The position numbers and the translations under genes are program-made. Below, piece by piece: positions 6,300 to 9,567 of a stretch of 9,567 nucleotides of DNA. This DNA is from an uncultured Sphingomonas sp. (GTDB taxonomy: Bacteria > Pseudomonadota > Alphaproteobacteria > Sphingomonadales > Sphingomonadaceae): the NCBI GenBank assembly GCA_934555855.1, contig CAKTFL010000052.1, forward strand, positions 1 through 9,567, given 5' to 3'. Numbering within the stretch: position 1 is the first letter of the stretch; each line of letters opens with the position of its first letter. The notes beneath the pieces are model-generated. The model saw only the letters and a program-made list of their open reading frames with translations, did no database searches and was not told the DNA's origin.

Positions 6300-6668
6300 T
6301 TAACTGCCCAGCGTCACCAGCGTTCCGTCCTTCACGCCGACCGGCCATGGTGACAACCGCTGGCCGAGGCACGGTCCGCCGACGCAAAGGCCGTCCTCCA
6401 CCCCGAACAGCGCGCCGTGCCAGCTGCATGCGATATGGCTGCCCGAGGGAGTCAGGTAATCGTCCAGCCTCTGGGTCAGCGGCACGCCCGCATGGGGGCA
6501 GCGATCGGCATAGCCGAACGCGGCATTCCCGCGCCTGACGACGAAACCATGAAAGCGCCCGGCGCGGAGTTGAAGAACAAAGTTGCGCGCCTTGCCGTCG
6601 GGTATGAGGTCGAGCGGGCCCAGCTTCACGCCCGCAGGCGTCGCGAAGACGCGCGGGGTGTCAGGCAT
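6300..6668 (-). CDS. Small soluble Rieske [2Fe-2S] protein
   Basis: A 122-residue single-domain protein starting [13 protein letters not shown]. The Rieske cluster ligands are clear: CPH at Cys57/His59 and CSWH at Cys81/His84, with 21 residues between His59 and Cys81. The end LSPWPVGVKDGTLVTL is typical of Rieske ferredoxin-like folds. There is no membrane anchor or signal, so it is a cytoplasmic electron carrier or oxygenase-linked ferredoxin, not a bc1 Rieske subunit. It overlaps the maiA end by eight bases. A second in-frame ATG at 6674 would add two residues. No Shine-Dalgarno is seen, so it probably depends on coupling to maiA. No oxygenase or reductase partner is in the window and none of the neighbouring reactions needs a [2Fe-2S] donor, so its role is unknown. 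Confidence 0.85.
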   Translation of the reverse strand: MPDTPRVFATPAGVKLGPLDLIPDGKARNFVLQLRAGRFHGFVVRRGNAAFGYADRCPHAGVPLTQRLDDYLTPSGSHIACSWHGALFGVEDGLCVGGPCLGQRLSPWPVGVKDGTLVTLGS

Positions 6669-7296
6669 CGGCATCGGGCTGGAGGGCCGGATGGGCCAGC
6701 TCGAACGCGGGATGCGCGCGGGCGTGCTCCGCCGCGGCGACCAGGCGCGGGTATTGCGAGAGGTCCACGCGGAATCGCTCGGCATTGTACACCTGCGGCA
6801 CCAGATGGCAGTCGACGATGCTCGGGTCGGTGCCGAAGGCGTAGCCGGCACCGTGACGGCCGATCTCCACCTCCAGCGCGGCAAACCCTTCCGCGATCCA
6901 GCGCGCGATCCAGCGGCCGGCTTGGTGCTCGTCGGCGCCCAGATCCTGCCGCAAGGCGGTCAGGACGCGCAGGTTGTTCAGCGGATGGATGTCGCAGGCG
7001 ATGATCGCCGCCATCGCCCGGGCATGGGCGCGGGCGCGCGGCGAGCGGGGCAGCAGCGGCGGATCGGGATGAAGTTCGTCGATCAGTTCGACGATCGCGC
7101 CGCTCTGGATGAAGCCATGACCGTCCAGTTCCAGCGCGGGCACCAGCCCTTGCGGGTTCAGCGCGCGATACGCCTGGTCGCGATGCGTCCCCAGGCGCAG
7201 ATCATGGGCCACCTGGTCATAGGCCAGCCCTTTCAGGTTCAGCGCGATGCGGACGCGATAGGCGGCGCTGGACCGCCAATAGCCATGGAGCCTCAT
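6661..7296 (-). CDS. maiA: Maleylacetoacetate isomerase (zeta-class glutathione S-transferase)
   Basis: A 211-residue cytoplasmic enzyme that isomerises maleylacetoacetate to fumarylacetoacetate with glutathione, the step after homogentisate cleavage. The N-terminal thioredoxin-like domain has [16 protein letters not shown] (residues 8-23) with the glutathione-activating serines 9-10, and NPQGLVPAL and [10 protein letters not shown] (64-73) for glutathione binding. The all-helical C-terminal domain has [12 protein letters not shown] (101-112) and the capping segment [19 protein letters not shown] (157-175), both typical of MaiA. The Cys that follows the two serines in the animal enzyme is Ala11 here, as in many bacterial members. 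The ATG overlaps the hmgA stop by ATGA (7293-7296), so the two should be translated together. Length matches the family. Confidence 0.93.
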   Translation of the reverse strand: MRLHGYWRSSAAYRVRIALNLKGLAYDQVAHDLRLGTHRDQAYRALNPQGLVPALELDGHGFIQSGAIVELIDELHPDPPLLPRSPRARAHARAMAAIIACDIHPLNNLRVLTALRQDLGADEHQAGRWIARWIAEGFAALEVEIGRHGAGYAFGTDPSIVDCHLVPQVYNAERFRVDLSQYPRLVAAAEHARAHPAFELAHPALQPDADA

Positions 7297-8606
7297 GGCA
7301 GCGTAGCCTTTGGGAAGTCGGCCCAGACCGCGTCGTAATCGAGCTGGCTGTGCGCCAGGGCATGGTCGGTCGGGCGGTATGGCCAGCAGCTTTCAAGCAT
7401 GAAGGCCATGGTGCCCTCGATCTTGTGCGGCTTGAGGTCCGCGCTGGACGCTCCCTGCCAGCTCGCCAGGTCGGGGCCATGACCGGCCATCAGGTTATGC
7501 AGGCTGATCCCGCCGGGCCGGAACCCCTCCGCCTTGGCATCATAGGCACCCGCGATAAGGCCCATCGCTTCCGACATGACGTTGCGGTGGAACCAGGGCG
7601 GGCGAAACGTGCCCTCCGCCACCATCCAGCGCGGCGGAAAGATCACGAAATCGGCGTTGGCACGGCCCGGCACGTCGCTGGGGCTGGTCAGCACGGTGAA
7701 GATCGACGGATCTGGATGGTCGAAGCTGACCGTGCCCAGCGTGTTGAACCGCGACAGGTCGTAGCGCCATGGCGAAAGATTGCCGTGCCAGGCGATCACG
7801 TCGAGCGGTGAGTGGTCGAGCGTCGTGGTCCAGAGGGATCCCATGAACTTCTGAATCACCTCGGTCGGCGCGTCGACATCCTCGAACCAGGCGACCGGCG
7901 TCTCGAAATCGCGCGGATTGGCGAGGCCGTTGGCGCCGATCGGTCCCAGGTCCGGCAGGCGGAACAGAGCGCCGTGGTTTTCGGCCAGATAGCCGCGCGC
8001 TTCGCCATCGGGCAGGTTGACGCGGAAGCGGACACCGCGTGGAACAAGGGCGATCTGGCCGGGCGCGATCTCAATCCGGCCGAGTTCGGTCAGGATTTCC
8101 AACCGGCCTGTGTCGGGTATGAACAGCAGCTCGCCATCGGCATCAACGAAGATGCGGTTCGTCATGTCCGTGTTCGCGGCGTAGACGTGCAGCGCCACGC
8201 CCTCCAGGTCCGCCGGGTCGCGATTGGCAAGCATGGTGGTCATGCTGTCGAGAAGATCGCGCGGCTCGTCCGGTATGGCGATCGGGTCCCAGCGCAGGCG
8301 GTTGGGGGCCAGTGGTTCTTTCGACGTGCCCGGCGCGAACCGGGGAGCGCCGTGATAGCGCTGATAGGCCGGATGTTCGGCGGTCGGGCGGGCCCGGTAC
8401 AGCCATGAGCGGCGGTTCTCGTGTCGGGGCGCGGTAAAGGCGGTGCCGGATAGCTGTTCTGCGTACAGGCCGAAGGCGGGGCGCTGGGGTGAATTGCGGC
8501 CGACCGGCAGCGCGCCGGGGACGGCCTCGGTGGAGACGTAGTTGCCGAAGCCGGGGAGGTAGGCGGCTGCGTCCGCGGCGGTCTGGACGGGGTTTTGCTC
8601 GGTCAT
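7293..8606 (-). CDS. hmgA: Homogentisate 1,2-dioxygenase
   Basis: A 437-residue cytoplasmic Fe(II) dioxygenase that opens the ring of homogentisate to give maleylacetoacetate. The N-terminus [19 protein letters not shown] and the LPVGRNSPQ and [14 protein letters not shown] stretches are hallmarks of the family. The metal ligands are visible: His340 in PPWFHRN, Glu346 in MSEAMG and His376 in AGHGPD, with the active-site support sequence [16 protein letters not shown] just before. ATG 8606 was chosen because AGGAGAGG lies a few bases upstream and MTEQNPVQ directly precedes the conserved start. The frame stays open to 8762, but that part is repeat-like spacer, not protein. It is downstream of hppD and overlaps maiA. 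With 437 residues it is full length. Confidence 0.96.
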   Translation of the reverse strand: MTEQNPVQTAADAAAYLPGFGNYVSTEAVPGALPVGRNSPQRPAFGLYAEQLSGTAFTAPRHENRRSWLYRARPTAEHPAYQRYHGAPRFAPGTSKEPLAPNRLRWDPIAIPDEPRDLLDSMTTMLANRDPADLEGVALHVYAANTDMTNRIFVDADGELLFIPDTGRLEILTELGRIEIAPGQIALVPRGVRFRVNLPDGEARGYLAENHGALFRLPDLGPIGANGLANPRDFETPVAWFEDVDAPTEVIQKFMGSLWTTTLDHSPLDVIAWHGNLSPWRYDLSRFNTLGTVSFDHPDPSIFTVLTSPSDVPGRANADFVIFPPRWMVAEGTFRPPWFHRNVMSEAMGLIAGAYDAKAEGFRPGGISLHNLMAGHGPDLASWQGASSADLKPHKIEGTMAFMLESCWPYRPTDHALAHSQLDYDAVWADFPKATLP

Positions 8607-8610
8607 CTCA

Positions 8611-8618
8611 TACCTCTC
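8611..8618 (-). promoter_or_regulatory. Ribosome binding site deciding the hmgA start
   Basis: On the minus strand AGGAGAGG sits just upstream of the ATG at 8606-8604, among the strongest Shine-Dalgarno-like sequences on the minus strand here. It supports starting hmgA at 8606 and not at the in-frame ATG at 8762. It suggests that hmgA is translated independently of hppD, whereas maiA, the Rieske gene and most act genes rely on overlaps. Confidence 0.7.
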
Positions 8619-8624
8619 CTCGCC

Positions 8625-8710
8625 ACCCGGCGAAGGCCGGAGTCCAGTTGCCGGACGGCTGTGGCGTTTCCAACCCGCCAGGGCGTCGGACCCGGCCAGG
8701 CCGGGCTCCA
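8625..8710. repeat. Two similar GC hairpin units in the hppD-hmgA spacer
   Basis: Two related units in direct orientation: ACCCGGC-gaa-GGCCGG-ag-TCCA at 8625-8646, and ACCCGGC-ca-GGCCGG-gc-TCCA at about 8690-8710. Each folds on itself: CCGGC/GCCGG at 8627-8640, and CCCGGCC/GGCCGGG around one base at 8691-8705. About 43 bases separate them. The shape resembles the short dispersed palindromic repeats seen in sphingomonad intergenic regions, but I cannot count copies from one window. Neither hairpin is followed by a T-run on the minus strand, so a simple terminator is unlikely. The whole spacer is 8607-8773. I see no convincing promoter boxes in it. Confidence 0.5.
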
Positions 8711-8773
8711 TGCCCCGGTTTAGCCATGCCGGCCGGGCGCGGTCCTCGTCTGCGCTCGGCATTCGGTCGAGCT

Positions 8774-9567
8774 TCAGGCGTCGGCCGTGATCACCCCGCG
8801 CCTGATCTGGTCGAGTTCAATCGACTCATACAGCGCCTGGAAATTGCCGTTGCCGAATCCCTCATTGCCCTTGCGCTGGATGATCTCGAAGAAGATTGGC
8901 CCCACCATCGTCTCGGTAAAGATCTGGAGCAGGATGCCTTCCTCGCCGACATTGCCGTCGATCAGGATGCGATTGCGCTTCAGCCGTTCCATATCCTCGC
9001 CATGGCCGGGCACGCGCTTGTCGACCAGCTCGTAATAGGTCTCGATCGTGTCCTGAAGCCCGACGCCGCGCGCGCGCAGCTTTTCCACCGTTTCGAAGAT
9101 GTCGTCGGTGGTGAAGGCGAGATGCTGGATGCCCTCGCCGTTATAGTCGCGGATGAACTCCTCGATCTGGCTCTTGTCGTCCTGGCTCTCGTTGAGAGGG
9201 ATGCGGATCGCCTTGTCGGGGGCGATCATCGCCTGGCTGAACAGGCCGGTCGCCTTGCCCTTGATGTCGAAATACTTCTGTTCCTCGAAGCCGAAGATCG
9301 CGTTGTAGAATTGCGACCAGACCCGCATCTGCCCGCGCCTGACATTGTGGGTCAGGTGGTCGAGCAGGTCCAGCCCGACGCTGTTCTCGCGCTCAGCCTC
9401 CTGCCAGCCGGGGACCTCGTTCCAATCGTCGTACAGCGAGCCCGCGCCGCCATGCCGGTCGATCAGGTACAGGTTGGAGCCGCCGATGCCCTGGAGCACA
9501 TGGCTGTCCGGCCCCAGCGCACCCTCGGCCGGATCGGCCGCGACGGCACCGCGCGCAAGGGCGGCGG
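8774..9567 (-). CDS. hppD: 4-hydroxyphenylpyruvate dioxygenase, N-terminus beyond the window
   Basis: The C-terminal ~263 residues of an enzyme usually about 350-370 residues long. It converts 4-hydroxyphenylpyruvate to homogentisate with Fe(II) and O2 in tyrosine catabolism. The frame is open through the right window edge, and the GTG at 9499 is an internal Val ([15 protein letters not shown]), not a start. All three metal ligands are present: His in LLDHLTHNV (codon 9358-9356), His in GEGIQHLAF (codon 9124-9122) and Glu in [11 protein letters not shown] (codon 8887-8885). The C-terminal gate helix [18 protein letters not shown] is also intact. The stop at 8774 is followed by a 167-base repeat-containing spacer before hmgA, so the two may or may not share a transcript. 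Confidence 0.95.
   Translation of the reverse strand, partial: AALARGAVAADPAEGALGPDSHVLQGIGGSNLYLIDRHGGAGSLYDDWNEVPGWQEAERENSVGLDLLDHLTHNVRRGQMRVWSQFYNAIFGFEEQKYFDIKGKATGLFSQAMIAPDKAIRIPLNESQDDKSQIEEFIRDYNGEGIQHLAFTTDDIFETVEKLRARGVGLQDTIETYYELVDKRVPGHGEDMERLKRNRILIDGNVGEEGILLQIFTETMVGPIFFEIIQRKGNEGFGNGNFQALYESIELDQIRRGVITADA

Noticed and set aside
6300..6668. Rieske subunit of a cytochrome bc1 complex
   Set aside because: It has no Tat signal or membrane anchor, and no cytochrome b or c1 gene is nearby. The adjacent respiratory genes are ACIII.
8691..8705. GC hairpin downstream of hppD as an intrinsic terminator
   Set aside because: No T-run follows the stem on the transcribed strand, and a near-copy lies further along, so a repeat is more likely.
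8607..8762. 52-residue N-terminal extension of homogentisate dioxygenase
   Set aside because: It covers the hairpin repeat spacer, does not resemble the family, and a strong ribosome site supports ATG 8606.
1..9567. CRISPR arrays, tRNA or rRNA genes, transposases
   Set aside because: No regularly spaced repeats, tRNA-like cloverleaf, rRNA segments or transposase motifs were seen on either strand.

Overview
The window is GC-rich DNA with tightly packed genes on the minus strand. It fits an alphaproteobacterium, most likely of the Sphingomonas group. This rests on the protein families, on codon use and on a repeat-like spacer, not on a marker gene. Only the first ~240 bases read clearly on the plus strand and look compositionally different.

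From right to left (the direction of transcription), the first block is tyrosine/homogentisate catabolism: the C-terminal three quarters of 4-hydroxyphenylpyruvate dioxygenase (8774-9567, cut by the window edge), a 167-base spacer holding two similar GC hairpin units, homogentisate 1,2-dioxygenase (7293-8606), maleylacetoacetate isomerase (6661-7296) and a small soluble Rieske [2Fe-2S] protein (6300-6668). Together these turn 4-hydroxyphenylpyruvate into homogentisate, maleylacetoacetate and fumarylacetoacetate. The last enzyme, fumarylacetoacetase, is not in the window.

Only about 37-49 bases further on, the second block begins. It is an alternative complex III (ACIII) operon, a quinol:cytochrome c oxidoreductase: actA (pentaheme cytochrome c), actB (molybdopterin-oxidoreductase-like plus ferredoxin domains), actC (NrfD-type quinol-binding membrane subunit), actD and actE (monoheme lipoprotein cytochrome c), then a 98-codon remnant that looks like the N-terminus of actF. 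Most neighbours overlap by ATGA. The exception is actB/actC, whose 73-base linker holds a perfect 10-bp inverted repeat over the actB stop codon and a 26-codon ORF that itself joins both neighbours by ATGA.

The left end is a probable breakpoint. The actF remnant runs antisense into the end of a small plus-strand gene for a two-helix membrane protein (3-236). That gene ends in a good Shine-Dalgarno and a start codon for a following gene that appears to be missing. Both actF and the plus-strand operon seem to be cut within about 15 bases of each other, near 237-255.

I found no wholly new system. The points most worth checking are the junction that truncates actF, the actB-actC linker, and the placing of a respiratory complex directly behind an aromatic amino acid degradation operon with an orphan Rieske protein at the boundary. 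There are no tRNA, rRNA or CRISPR signals, and no gene-free stretch above 300 bases.
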